Shown here: positions 11,447 through 22,640 of the stretch, piece after piece
Layout of the letters: the number at the start of each line of letters is the position of its first letter
Numbering within the stretch: position 1 is the first letter of the stretch
Source of the DNA: Sycon ciliatum
Taxonomy: Eukaryota > Porifera > Calcarea > Leucosolenida > Sycettidae
DNA: 64,000 nt
Reading direction: 5' to 3'
NCBI RefSeq assembly: GCF_964019385.1
Contig: NC_088646.1
Location: 16,521,654 to 16,585,653 of the forward strand
Notes under the pieces: generated by a model
Seen by the model: only the letters and a program-made list of their open reading frames with translations
Told to the model about the DNA's origin: nothing
The model's database searches: none
Translations under genes and position numbers: made by a program

Positions 11447-11762
11447 ATACACACATGTAAGCGAGGTCGGTTTAGTTTTTCTCCAAGAACGGTTTCCTGT
11501 GATATTCGTCAGTTGGAATACATGTACATCACAATCAAAAATCAGAGAAGAAGAACAGAATATTATTATGCAGAGAAAGTTTGTATTTGAGCAATTAGTC
11601 ACTTGCTCAATCTCTGTATACATGTATACTTAGCTACTACTAGTACCGGTACATGTATTCTGTTCTTCTTTCCTGATTTTCTGATTGTGATCTATTCCAA
11701 CTGACGGTGCCACAAGAAAATGTTCTCGGAAACACTCAACCGACCTCGCTTACATGTGTGTA
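11447..11762. mobile_element. Foldback MITE, about 316 bp
   Basis: Arms of about 110 bp are inverted. The left begins TACACACATGTAAGCGAGGT; the right ends with its complement. Both arms carry CAATCA/TGATTG and GAAGAAGAACAGAAT blocks near the loop at about 11560-11655. It lies directly beside the previous foldback element. Confidence 0.75.
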
Positions 11763-11769
11763 TTATGAT

Positions 11770-12262
11770 CATGAGTCATGAGTGCGCTTTTGGTCCATAG
11801 CCTTTATTACAGCTACCATTAATATTTAATACACGGGCATTGCAATAATAAGGGCGCCGGATGTCGTAGTATGGAGAAACCCTCGGTCATGCAGGTGCGA
11901 ACTGATACTCTACAGAGAAGATTCTTTTAATTAACGGCTTTATCGGCTGAAAAGAAATCCCCGGCCGTACATGTACTATTCTTTGATGCAGGATATTATT
12001 AAAATACTGATAATCGCTCGTGCAGAGCCTGCAGGTAAGACATAGGCAGTTCGCAGGCTGATATTCACAGCACTGTCAACCTTGCGAATAACGACCCTCC
12101 ATCGGCCGGGTACTGAGTAAATCGGCCCTGTTGCAATGGGGTATTATAAACATTAAACAGTGAAGTGAAAATATTCAAATTTGTCGATTTCCAGAAAACG
12201 TGGATAACTTTGTACGAGACAAGTCCTGTGTGCTAGTGGACATAGTCCACTGTCTTGCAGTT
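11770..12262. other. Intergenic, nothing recognised
   Basis: AT-rich unique-looking sequence without a convincing open frame, RNA gene or repeat. Confidence 0.4.
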
Positions 12263-12730
12263 AGGCATGGGCGGGTAATGCTAGTTATTTACTGCGATAA
12301 TGCTAAAGGCAATACTCACAATATGAGGATATAATGCCACTTATAATGCTCACCGTGACTACTCCATAATGCCAGTTTGAAAGTTGGAAAAGTCGATTTA
12401 AGAAGGCCGTCTTGGATCAAGGCCAAAGCGTAGAAAAAAACTTAAAGCGTAGAAAAAAAACTTAAACAGCAGTGAGCATGTTGTCTGAAACAATCCACTG
12501 AGAAGGTTGATTTGCAACGTCAAGTCTCCGGACGAAGCCGGACGGGTTCAGATGCACGATTTTTTCGGAACTGGACCTAGCCAGCTTCATGCATGACACC
12601 GTTGTCGACCGGCAATTATGCTTGTAATGCCAATTTTGCGTGCGAAATGGTGTTATAATTCCAGCATTATGCCACCTGAGAAAAGGGACTATAATGCCAG
12701 CCATAATGCTAGCGTTACCCGCCCATGCCT
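12263..12730. mobile_element. MITE with AGGCATGGGCGGGTAATGCT termini
   Basis: Terminal repeats of about 21 bp: left AGGCATGGGCGGGTAATGCT, right AGCGTTACCCGCCCATGCCT. The interior is rich in the word ATAATGC in both orientations. No coding capacity. The AGGCATGGGCGGG start resembles hAT-type termini, but no target duplication was confirmed. Confidence 0.65.
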
Positions 12731-13038
12731 ACTTGCAGTGTATGGTTCAGAAAAATAGACACCGTAAATAGTTCCCGCTATGGCCTTTGAAATTTGGCTA
12801 TTTTTGCGATGCTTTTTAGTGATATTGCTGGAGATACTGGCCATTGCTGGCCTGAAAGTAGGCATGGCTCAGTGTGGTAATGATGTGAAGACTACTCAGG
12901 CGAGGTAATGTTGGCATGGTGTATGGCTGTTGTACTTGTAGACCCCAAATGAAGCATACCTGCAAAATTTGAGCGAAATCGGTCAGCTATTTGCACGGTT
13001 ACAGCAGGGTAGGCAAGTGACTTCTACATGATTGTAGA

Positions 13039-13959
13039 CTTAGGGCGCGTTCGAATTATCACTCTTTGACTTTTCGAGGAGTTTCGTTTTTCTGAAGAGG
13101 TGGCCTTATTGGCCTCTTCAGAAAAACGAAACTCTTCGAAACTCCACAACCTCATCCGATGGGAGAGGTCGATTAGTTCCGAAGAGTTTGGAATAGCTAC
13201 GTCGAGATGGTCAATCTGATCTGACGTGCAATGTAAAATAAAACTTCAAACAAACAAAACGTCACTATCGCCATGACAATTCCACTGAAAAACTCTAAAA
13301 ATGATAGAACCGTTCAGGCGTGAAACTCTGAGTCACAGGCTCACAGCCAACCCAAGCTCCGTATCCCATTCTATTCTTTTTGTAGAACCGTTCTATAGGG
13401 CTTGAAAGTGCTACGTCATAGCATAGCAACAATTTCAAAAAATGGATCCACTTGGATCCAGTTTTTGTATGGATCCAAGCACATTTCAAGCGGTCTTACC
13501 CACAGCATGGTGATGTAGCCAGTGAAACTGACTGATTTGGCTACTGGGGGCGGGGTTACAACTGGTGGCGAAATAAAAGTCACACCTGCATGCGACATGA
13601 GTGGGTTGCTATGCACCCACATACTTAGGCAATAGCAAAGTCACACCTTAGTGGATCCAAAAATAGAAATCTGATGTCAACTTACTACTCCCTGGCCGTT
13701 TTGACGTCATCACTTTCAAGCCCTATTGCATAGTAGTAGTAGTAGTAGTAGAATTTATTATTTTGATACGGAAGGCCCTACAGACGTTGCCGTCTTGTTA
13801 CAGGGAACCCTAAGTGCTCTTTACAGAGCGAAACAAAAACGGATAGATGCTCAACCTGACGACACGAGACAGGCAGCATATTGGGACACTTCAACACTTA
13901 CTAATCTCTTTTAAAAAATTGTTCGAACAGTTGATGAAGGAATTCGAACGCGCCCTAAG
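13039..13959. mobile_element. hAT-like non-autonomous element, host of a nested MITE
   Basis: Terminal repeats of 19-21 bp read CTTAGGGCGCGTTCGAATT at the left and the complement at 13941-13959. A strong hairpin at 13078-13143 (GAGTTTCGTTTTTCTGAAGAG and complement) lies just inside the left end. A different MITE (13395-13726) interrupts the interior, and a (TAG)n tract is at 13733-13751. TAGGGCGCGTTCG termini resemble hAT elements. No transposase frame is seen. Confidence 0.6.
13395..13726. mobile_element. MITE with ATAGGGCTTGAAAGTG termini (nested)
   Basis: Left end ATAGGGCTTGAAAGTG, then CTACGTCA; right end TGACGTCATCACTTTCAAGC and CCTAT. The interior carries GGATCCA words. It has relatives at 5985-6143 and 17234-17879. 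The TGACGTCA near the ends is a CRE-like palindrome carried by the element. Confidence 0.75.
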
Positions 13960-15780
13960 TATGGGAATAAAATGGAGCACAGCCCCGCACAGTCAGTGCG
14001 CACACAGCCAAATGATTGCCGTGCAAGTAGCAACGAAAGCGCTAACTCTACAACCAAGTGTCCACCATATCCATGTAACCCGTAAACCGTTTGCGCATGT
14101 CCGCTACATTTTACTCAAACGTACTTCTCACCAGGGAGTCGTAAAAGCCCTTTACGAATCCCTGCTTCTCACACCTCACGTCTCTCGCCCCTGTACTAGC
14201 TGTCTTCTAGCGCCTTTACTGGCGCCATTGCATCGTGTATTCTATCACCTTTTCCATAATATAAAAAGGCTGAGAGCTAATCATTCAGATAACTACTTAC
14301 TTTCCCCGGTTACTAATTACACTGATAGCACAGGATGTTTAGTGTTCTGCTTTTGGCGGGTGTGCTGCTCGCTCTGCTTACCGTCCACGTAGGTCTACTC
14401 GTCGTTCGGAGGATTATCCAATATCGAGATAAAGACTGCTCAGCGCGCTAGCGTAGGAAGCCGATGGATGCCTCTGAACTCGGAATTGCGGAAGCCGCCA
14501 CTCCGCCTCACCAAAGAGCCGCCTTTGTTCAGAGCCAATTCCGTCATGTTCAAAGACGTAACTAGTTTGCAGCGGTGATAGACTTGCTTGTCGTTACGAC
14601 GTTAGCATTCCCCAATGCGGCCCAGAGAGTCGACTACGCTGCAGGATTCTTGACGGGAAACGCTTGTCTTTGGTTGATACTACATGTAGTGGGGGCTAAA
14701 CAAGTGTTTTCCGACTGCCCGGCTCTGAAGCGAGGCACTCGGCAAGGTGTGTGGGCCACGATACAGCGAGGAAACAGCGCGCTTGGGACTATTTTCCGCA
14801 GCTCTGCATGGGCTACTGCTTTCACTTTCCTCAGCTTGCAAAAGCCAGTAATAATTGACGACCGCACGCGCACCATGTACCAGAGAGCGCTGCTGACTGC
14901 TGTTTTCCAGGGCCTAGGGCCAGTAGGGGTCTTTGTGCCTCACATCCACCGACAGGGCCTGCGTGAGCATACGCGTCAGCGCCACCGGGCAGCAGATCTA
15001 GGTGCCCCTGCTCCCGCGACCACGGGCTTCGCAAGCTGATGGTCCAAGACCACGTCTAGCTGCAGCTGCGGTCAAGCTTCAGCTTGCAGGAAGCCAGGGT
15101 CACCTCGATTGCCCCGAGGGTGGACAGCCAAACCCAAACGCTGGTCGCCGTATTACTACGAAAGGGCGTAGATTTACGCTTGCTGGCGCCAACTCAAGCA
15201 CCCACACACTGTCTGTGACAGTTACCAGCCGCTAACCAATTCAGACCTCTGGAGATTGAGGACGTGGAACGTTGCTCTCCAGAAACTCACGAAGCCGGAA
15301 CCATCTACAGTTATAGAAAAGTGTAGAACTACTACTAGTACTATGTGCTGTTGCGGAGAGTTGTTTTGAGCAACGTTATGTGACTGTGAGCGTCGGTGAT
15401 GAACCCGAGCACGGTCGGCTTTGCGTGCATGGAAAGATCAACGGCCGGCGTGCAGTGATGTTGATGGAATCCAGGTTCGACACGTGATTTCATCGCAAAA
15501 CTACATGTAGAAGAGTTTGTTGACAAAGCACCAGCTTGACACCAATGGAAGTTCCTGCAGATTTCTACACAGCGCGCTAAAGAGTACATAAAGTAAAGGT
15601 GACCCCCCGGTGGGGGATCCAGTACAGTGTGGAGCAGCACTTTACAGTTACGATAACCGTTCCGTGGCTTACACACAACTAACTAGTACATAGTTACTAT
15701 CCCAGCATCAACTTTGGACGGCGAGCCTTTTGTTGCGAAGTACTAGTAGGCTCCAGCTAACCGGATGACACTGTGACAGT
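13960..15780. other. Intergenic; open frames of uncertain meaning
   Basis: Open frames at 13847-14392 and 14575-15039 (plus strand) have no recognisable domains. The first overlaps a transposon end, which argues against a gene. Some CG-rich stretches (14700-15100) stand out from the AT-rich surroundings and could be remnants of a mobile element. Confidence 0.35.
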
Positions 15781-15919
15781 GGAGCGCCCAGCCGTGGTGA
15801 GTATGTTCATCAGTGGCCGCCAAGCTCATGGCCTGAAAAGTGGAGCCGGGAGGGATTGCATGGGTCAGGAGAACCGACGCATGATCCGGAGCACAACTCC
15901 AGGAATCAGAGCAACAGGA

Positions 15920-16740
15920 CATCCAGGACCTGCTCAAGAGGTACCAGGCTGTGTGTTCCATATGAGCTGCCGAATTAGCTTCTCGGAAAGACCAATCAAC
16001 AGTGAAATCAAGATAGAAGATGGAGCCAGGCCACGATCGCCACCTGCCGCTACCGCATGCCGAAACCAGAGATGGAGGAGCTTCAGCTCCAGTCACAGTT
16101 GTCAGAATTGCTTGCAAAGGGATTCATTGAGCCAAGTAAGTCACCATACAGCGCACTTGTGTTTTTTGTGAAGACGTCAGATGATACTCTGAGAATGGTG
16201 TGAAGACGTCAGATGATACAGTCTGAGAATGGTGTGCGATTGGCGAGTATCTTTAAGTTTATTACAGTCAAGAACAAAACTTGTTTGCCCAATATTGATG
16301 ATCAATTTTTTTTGGCACAATCCAGGGCAGTGCATATTTCTCAAAGTTTGACTTGCAGTCAGGGTACAACCAAACCATAATTCGAGAGGCAGATGTTTCG
16401 AAGACGGCTATTGATATGTCATTCGACCACTTCTACTTTAGAGGCATTGGGTTCGGGTTGACTGATCGTCTCCCCCCCCCCCCCCCCCGGCCACCTTTCA
16501 GTTCATGGATTCTATTCTGAAACCGTTTATCAGAAAAATTGTTCTACATGTACTGAGTAGCATTATCAGGAGACATTCTAGTATTCAGCAAGACCTGGTA
16601 GGATTATCGTCATCTTCAAACAGTCTTAGAAACATTCAGAAAAAGCGAGCTGTATTGCAAACAGACTAAATGCTTGGGGCTTAAAATCAACGGCACATCA
16701 ATTCCCCCTGATCCTAAGTGGTGCTGTGAAAACTGCCTGG
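15920..16740 (+). mobile_element. Ty3/gypsy retrotransposon fossil, RT fragment
   Basis: Conceptual translation shows pieces typical of a Ty3/gypsy reverse transcriptase in order: RMPKPEMEELQ with LLAKGFIEPSKSPYSA, then FSKFDLQSGY, then a region matching the end of the RT palm. It is a broken pol fragment without identifiable LTRs, gag, RNase H or integrase. Clear decay and a poly-C tract inside suggest an old copy. Confidence 0.8.
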
Positions 16741-16754
16741 CCAACTCTGTCGTC

Positions 16755-17233
16755 AATGTTTGGTGTCACTGTCGGGAAGTTTCTGGCTTTTTATGCAAAT
16801 GATTTCATGGGGTGAGTCCGTGGATTTTCTAATGGGCGCGCTAGGCACACCGCGTGAGTCAGCGGATCTTCTAATGGGCGCTATGTATGCAGCGAGAGTT
16901 GCTAATGCAAGTGCAGTGGTGTGCCACGAGTCCGCGACTTCGCGGTAACGCATTTCAACTGATGTAATCGCATAACATCCACTGTAAGTTAAAACAAACA
17001 TCCGGCGCATATTTATTTTCGACTATTTTCAGCCTGGGCATTTCGGGCCAAAAATTTGTTGTGGCTGGAATTTTGTTTTGCAAGGTTCAGTGTTACATTG
17101 TGACAGTTTATACGTATACGAGCCTGTACAGACAGCAAGCAGAAGTACAGGCTGATAACTTTATGTGGCCGAAAGAGATTTTAACCCTGGGAGGCCGAAA
17201 TTTAAATACGCCAAAAATGTGTGGACTTACAGT
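16755..17233. repeat. Short tandem blocks and unique sequence
   Basis: A TTCTAATGGGCGC unit is repeated at about 16828 and 16870 inside a 40-bp tandem duplication. The rest has no recognisable feature. Confidence 0.5.
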
Positions 17234-17879
17234 ATAAGGCTTGAAAGTGTGACGTCACAGCTAGCCCGGAGTCATGACAACGCTGACTTTTGGATCCGCT
17301 TGGGTCCAATTTTTGTTTGGATTCGTACCCGTCTGGGTGGTTTTCCTTCACAGCATACTGATCCAATCGACCGGTAGTGACGGGACTGGGCCATTCAGGT
17401 CAGAAACCCACTTCTGGTACATGAAAAATCACACCTACATGTACGTACGGCACGAGGGGTCCACCCACCACTGCCCTGGGCAGAGTGGGTTCAAAAGTGG
17501 GTATAGACCTTTTGCGCGTTGTACAGATGTACGAAGTTCAGTACTAGGGCGTAGGTGTGTACAGCCCCGGTTGGTTGTTCATTGTGTGCTATGCATGCGC
17601 ATTTGACCAATTTTAGCCTCATAATCAATGGCAAACAATCCCTTTTCCAGCTTCTTCACTTTGGTCTAATGACTAGCTAGATCTTTGTCAGAAAAGGTTT
17701 TCGTTTGAAATGCCTTCAGGGCCCATTTCTTAGTGGAAATAGCAGAAAATACAATAGGGTCCTGCACATTCAACACCCATTAGGTTCTACGGTACGGGAT
17801 TTCGTGCATCTGCTCAACGGGCAAAAGGCTTATTGGTCGTTAGATTTTGACTTCTGACATCATCGCTTTCAAGCCCCTT
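17234..17879. mobile_element. Long copy of the GGCTTGAAAGTG MITE family
   Basis: Starts ATAAGGCTTGAAAGTGTGAC followed by GTCA and ends GACATCATCGCTTTCAAGCC. The left 170 bp match 5985-6143 in inverse orientation. At about 645 bp it is longer than the 332-bp copy at 13395-13726. No transposase frame. Confidence 0.65.
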
Positions 17880-18589
17880 CCGACGGTTCATAGATCGACA
17901 CTCGACTATCTCGCGAATAACTTGATCATAGCTGTTGTACATGTGGTTGCCATGAATAGGAAATATCATTCCCGAAAACGGCGAAAACCATGCTAGTGCA
18001 TCGAGGGCATTGCTGTTTAAAGTGCTGGATTGATGGTGGACGACTGGACTGCAATCATTGCTGGTCCCATGATAGCAGGGACTGCACTTTCCCGGTGCAA
18101 CCACCCAATCCTAAGAATATGCAAGAGATTTGTGGGAATGACTCAGCAAGATGAAAGTCAGTGTCAGTGTATGGCTCTCAGTGTGCCTAGCTATACAGTG
18201 AAACCTGCTGTCTAAGACGACCGCTCCAGCCTCCAGCCGCCAGGGACCACGTACATGGTGGTAGTGTACAGGTGATCTCTCTATCCAGGGACCAGTTACG
18301 TACATGGTCGTAGTGTACAGGTGATCTCTTTATCCAGGGTCAGTTGAATGGAGATAACATCCCTTGGCCCTAGTTGTAGTGGTCTTCTGGGAAAGGTGGT
18401 CGCCATATCTGTCACCTGTATGTCAATATAACTTATTTTTTATAGACCTGGTCACCGTATTACGCTCTCTTGCGTCAGCTTGGTTGAGCACACTGGTTAG
18501 CATCAAGGTATCTACCTAGTACCGTCGTGCAAAGCTCTGTATGTGTCTCGCAATCTGATTTGATGCTTGAGCCATTAGAATGCTTTATT
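17880..18589. repeat. Intergenic with a duplicated CCAGGGACCA block
   Basis: A unit containing ACGTACATGGT(G/C)GTAGTGTA and CAGGTGATCTCT occurs at about 18248 and 18298. The surrounding sequence, beginning ACAGTGAAACCTGCTGTC at about 18196, looks like the end of a mariner-type MITE. No gene seen. Confidence 0.45.
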
Positions 18590-18880
18590 ATGGAGGTTTA
18601 GCATCACAAATTTCACGTTCGAGCTCGCGAACATTTTTCGGTTCGCGAACTTTCGAGTTCGGAAAAAGTAGTCGAAACACGAATCGCAGATTCGTGTCAG
18701 GACAGTCGTAAATTTACTACGCTGTTCTGTCTGTACACAATCATGTACATGTACGACGTGTCAACGTCATGCATGTGCGAATTCTGTTTGCTAATAATTC
18801 TCATAACGCAAATTCCCTCACTGAGTTCGACTCCTTGGAGAGCGAATACGAACGCGAATTTCATCTCGCTAAACCTCCGT
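18590..18880. mobile_element. MITE with GGAGGTTTAGC termini
   Basis: Terminal repeats of about 32 bp, imperfect: left ATGGAGGTTTAGCATCACAA, right CTCGCTAAACCTCCGT. Just inside the left end is a palindromic run of TTCGCGAAC-like words. Confidence 0.65.
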
Positions 18881-19112
18881 ATTATTCACTTCAAGTGGAC
18901 CGCATTGCCGCATTGCCATTTGTTCAGCATCTAACTCTGAGCTCCGCTGATGAGACCTAACAAGTTTGAAACAGCTAGCTGTCCGGCGATTTAGCATCGA
19001 GCAACTGGCAAAGAAACTACCCCTATGAGCATGACAACGTTCAACGTCCATTCACAACGTTGTTGCCTCCAAACCATCTAATTCGCAAGCCTGCGCTGGG
19101 GACAACAATGTG

Positions 19113-19497
19113 AAGAAGAGGTTGGTGCGACTTCGGCGATAGTAGGGAAGAGTGTGTTGCTCCCTACATGGGAGCTCGCGGTTTTCCTGCTGACTTGAAT
19201 GCTCACTTGACTGACTCACGACTGCCATCCAGAGCACACGAAAAGTCCATCGAACCGTCCACTCGGCAAACCTGCAAGAAAGCACCACTCCCTGCTCAAT
19301 ACACAGTGTTTCGGGGAATTCACCCCTCATCAGTTCAGCTTGAGTAGGCTGAGGAAGATTGGACTTCTTGTGTGCTCTGGATGGCAGTCGTGAGTCAGTC
19401 AAGTGAGAATTCAAGTCGGCCGGAAAACCGCGAGCTCCCATGTAGGGAGCAACACACTCTTCCCCTACTATCGCCGAAGTCGCACCAACCTCTTCTT
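19113..19497. mobile_element. Foldback element with about 140-bp arms
   Basis: Arms 19113-19258 and 19353-19497 are nearly perfectly inverted. Each contains GGTTGGTGCGACTTCGGCGA, GAGCTCGCGGTTTTCC and GAGTCAGTCAAGTGAG (or complements). The loop is about 95 bp. GTTGCGACTTCGGCGATGTA near 43740 recalls the arm sequence but is too short to call a copy. Confidence 0.8.
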
Positions 19498-20273
19498 ATC
19501 CTATACTGAGTTGCTCATATGCACATAATTTTGGCTGCCTTGTTTATTGTGTGTTCTAAATTGTCTGGAAAATACTTGTAGGGCCTAGACCTGAACGCAT
19601 ACATGATGGTGTTCAGTCAACTAGTGCTATTCAACGGTGCCACGGGTAGCTGTATTGATGATGCATGAGTCCGGGGTCATCACTGCAAGAACCTCTGGAC
19701 CTAAGCCCGAAGTAACGTTCAACTACATGTATACACAATCTTGGCAGAAAAGAAGTCTGCCCCCTGATGCCCTCATGTATTCTCGGTCTTCGGAAGGGTG
19801 TGCCTTCTATTGCTGATGTACCAATGATTTTGAAAGATATTCAGATGCCGTAGTTCGGAGCCTTTTGTCCAAGTCCCAGCATCGCAAAAAAGGGCAGGGA
19901 ACACCACAACAGCATCCGCCCGACAGCGACACCTCAGATTCAAAGATCGATTCTCAGACAAAACTTCCATCAGACCGTGCCAAAGGCCTCCAGTGCTTGA
20001 CAATGTGGGCCTGCACGTCCTGGAAATACACAAATGTACAGCATGGACACCCATCAGCAAGCCAAGAAGAAACCATCATGTTACTTCTTTCACCTTCCTC
20101 TTTCCTCCTTCCTTATGCAGAAGAAATTTCAGATTTTCTTTTCTAGTAGAATGTTCCGGCTTCTTTCTCCTTCCTCATGCAGACGCAACAAGAGCGGTTG
20201 ACCAATCACTACAGGTGCGAAGTTCTCACAGCCAATCAGAGTTCAGCAGGAGACCAGCCAGGATGGGCTTTAA
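19498..20273. other. Intergenic, no gene recognised
   Basis: Contains CTTTCTCCTTCCTCATGCAG words at about 20085-20180 that also build the array at 21.7-22.6 kb, and an AACAAGAGCGGTTGACCAATCA segment related to 22060-22080. Short frames only. Confidence 0.4.
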
Positions 20274-21134
20274 AGGGGAAGTTAAGGCAAAAATTAAAAT
20301 TTCACCAGTTGTAGTCTTCGGGGTGCTGAGTCGAATGGTCTTGGTCCGAGAAAGCTGAGACGCTCCCTTCCTACTTGAATCCCAATCGAACTCGCGCACT
20401 TCCACCGAAACTGGGTGACTGCGCCCTACTAGATGGGGATTTGTATGCAAAATGTCACTAAAAGCGCCATTTCGTTCTTATAAAAGCACGGATGACCGCG
20501 ATTGGCCCATATGTTGTAGTCTTTTGGACGCTGAGTCGACTGGTTTTGGTCCGAAAAGGCTGCGATGCAGCGTTCCTCCTTTATTCCCAATCGAACATGG
20601 TTGAACAAGCGGTCACGTGCTCTTGGGTGCCCAAATCACCTGGTCACCACGCCAGCAGGCGACAACTTTCACACCAAGGTTCAACTCGAGTTCAACTCGA
20701 GTGACAGGACTGCACCCAAAAAAGGTCAAACAGGCTAGTAAGTTGTACCCTGCAGGCACGGTGACCAGCTGACTGGTGTACGCAGGAGCACGTGACCACT
20801 TGTTCAACCATGTTCGATTGGGAATAAAGGAGGAACGCTGCATCGCAGCCTTTTCGGACCAAAACCAGTCGACTCAGCGTCCAAAAGACTACAACATATG
20901 GGCCAATCGCGGTCATCCGTGCTTTTATAAGAACGAAATGGCGCTTTTAGTGACATTTTGCATACAAATCCCCATCTAGTAGGGCGCAGTCACCCAGTTT
21001 CGGTGGAAGTGCGCGAGTTCGATTGGGATTCAAGTAGGAAGGGAGCGTCTCAGCTTTCTCGGACCAAGACCATTCGACTCAGCACCCCGAAGACTACAAC
21101 TGGTGAAATTTTAATTTTTGCCTTAACTTCCCCT
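20274..21134. mobile_element. TTAA-flanked foldback element, family A, copy 1
   Basis: The 861-bp element has arms of about 420 bp that are nearly perfect complements. Ends read AGGGGAAGTTAAGGC and GCCTTAACTTCCCCT, flanked by TTAA at 20270-20273 and 21135-21138. TTAA target sites and duplications are the hallmark of piggyBac-type transposition, so this is probably a piggyBac-mobilised non-autonomous element. A second copy lies at 23660-24537. Open frames inside are not genes. Confidence 0.8.
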
Positions 21135-21140
21135 TTAAAA

Positions 21141-21300
21141 GTAGTCATTCCAGGAGGGGATGGTGGTCGGGAAAAACAGCGATGATCAGCAAGCACTCGC
21201 TGAACTCTGATTGGCTGAGGTGAGGCCGGTTGACGAATCAGGTGTGAAGTTCACAGCTAGCATATGCTATAAAAGTAATCATTCCAGGAGGGTACGGTGG
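21141..21300. repeat. Repeated cassette next to the gap
   Basis: GTAATCATTCCAGGAGGG words and a segment with CTGATTGGCT, GGCCGGTTGAC and AGGTGTGAAGTTCA occur here. They recur at about 22040-22140, so this is part of a larger duplicated block interrupted by the gap. Confidence 0.65.
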
Positions 21301-21500
21301 NNNNNNNNNNNNNNNNNNNNNNNNNNNNNNNNNNNNNNNNNNNNNNNNNNNNNNNNNNNNNNNNNNNNNNNNNNNNNNNNNNNNNNNNNNNNNNNNNNNN
21401 NNNNNNNNNNNNNNNNNNNNNNNNNNNNNNNNNNNNNNNNNNNNNNNNNNNNNNNNNNNNNNNNNNNNNNNNNNNNNNNNNNNNNNNNNNNNNNNNNNNN
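21301..21500. other. Assembly gap (200 N)
   Basis: All bases are N. It lies between two copies of the AGGAGGG(T/G)A(C/T)GGTGG segment, so a collapsed or unspanned repeat is the likely cause. Confidence 1.
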
Positions 21501-22640
21501 TCGGGGTTTGGGATGGCCTGAATTTTGCAGCCATCAGCAAGCTAAGAATAAACAATTGCTCCCAAACTGGTCCCATGGAAGAAGTCTCGCAAAGATGATT
21601 CAATGGATTACTGATCCTCCCAATGCCCGACAACCCTCAAATCTCAACCTATCTAACCTACGGGTGGACATGAACAATACAACCTCATTTAAAGGCTTCT
21701 TTCTTTCTCCTTCTTCATGTAGAAACAACAAAAGTTCTCCTTCTTCATGCAGAAACAACAAAGAGAATTTCTGGCTTCTTTCTCCTTCATGCAGAAACAA
21801 CGCCCGACAACCCTCAAATCTCAACCTATCTAACCTACGGGTGGACATGAACAATACAACCTCATTTAAAGGCTTCTTTCTTTCTCCTTCATGTAGAAAC
21901 AACAAAAGTTCTCCTTCTTCATGCAGAAACAACAAAGAGAATTTCTGGCTTCTTTCTCCTTCATGCAGAAACAACAAGAGTTCTCCTTCCTCATGCAGAA
22001 ACAACACCCGTGACTGTTGTTTCTGCATTTCTGCACAAGCCAAGAAGAACTCTGATTGGCTAAGGCCGGTTGACCAATCATCTCAGGTGTGAAGTTCAGA
22101 GCCAGGGTAGGCTATAAAAGTAATCATTCCAGGAGGGGATGGTGGTCGGGGTTTGGGATGGCTTTTCCGGCTTTTTTCTCCTTCCTTGTTTCTGCATGAA
22201 GAAGGAGAAAGAAGGAGAACTCAGTATTGTTGTTTCTGCATGAAGAAGGAGAAGATGAAGGCAGAGAAAGAAGGAGAATTCTTGTTGTTTCTGCATAACA
22301 ACAAGAGTTCTCCTTCTTTCTCCGCCTTCACCACACAGCAGTAAGTGGGCGAGGACAAGTTGCAGAAAATAGATTTTCCGGCTTTTTTCTCCTTCCTTGT
22401 TGTTTCTGCATGAAGAGGGAGAAAGAAGGAGAACTCAATCTTGTTTTTTCTGCATGAAGAAGGAGAAAGAAGGAGAAGAACTCTTGTTGTTTCTGCATGA
22501 AGAAGGAGAAAGAAGGAGAACTCTTGTTGTTTCTGCATGAAGGAGAAAGAAGGAGAACTCTTGTTGTTTCTGCATAACAACAAGAGTTCTCCTTCTTTCT
22601 CCTTCTTCACCACACAGCAGTAAGTGGGCAAGGACAAGTT
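21501..22640. repeat. Complex tandem array of GAAGGAGAA / TTTCTGCATG units
   Basis: A block of about 176 bp beginning GCCCGACAACCCTCAAATCT occurs at 21626 and 21802. Around it, units built from TTGTTGTTTCTGCATGAAG and GAAGGAGAACTC (and their complements, CTCCTTCTTCATGCAGAAAC) repeat many times in both orientations to 22640. The strand asymmetry flips near 22000-22200, giving inverted purine/pyrimidine tracts. ACCACACAGCAGTAAGTGGG recurs at 22330 and 22610. No gene. Confidence 0.85.

Noticed and set aside
14575-15039. 154-codon open frame, GC-richer than its surroundings
   Set aside because: No start context, splice signals or recognisable domain; kept only as intergenic sequence of uncertain origin.
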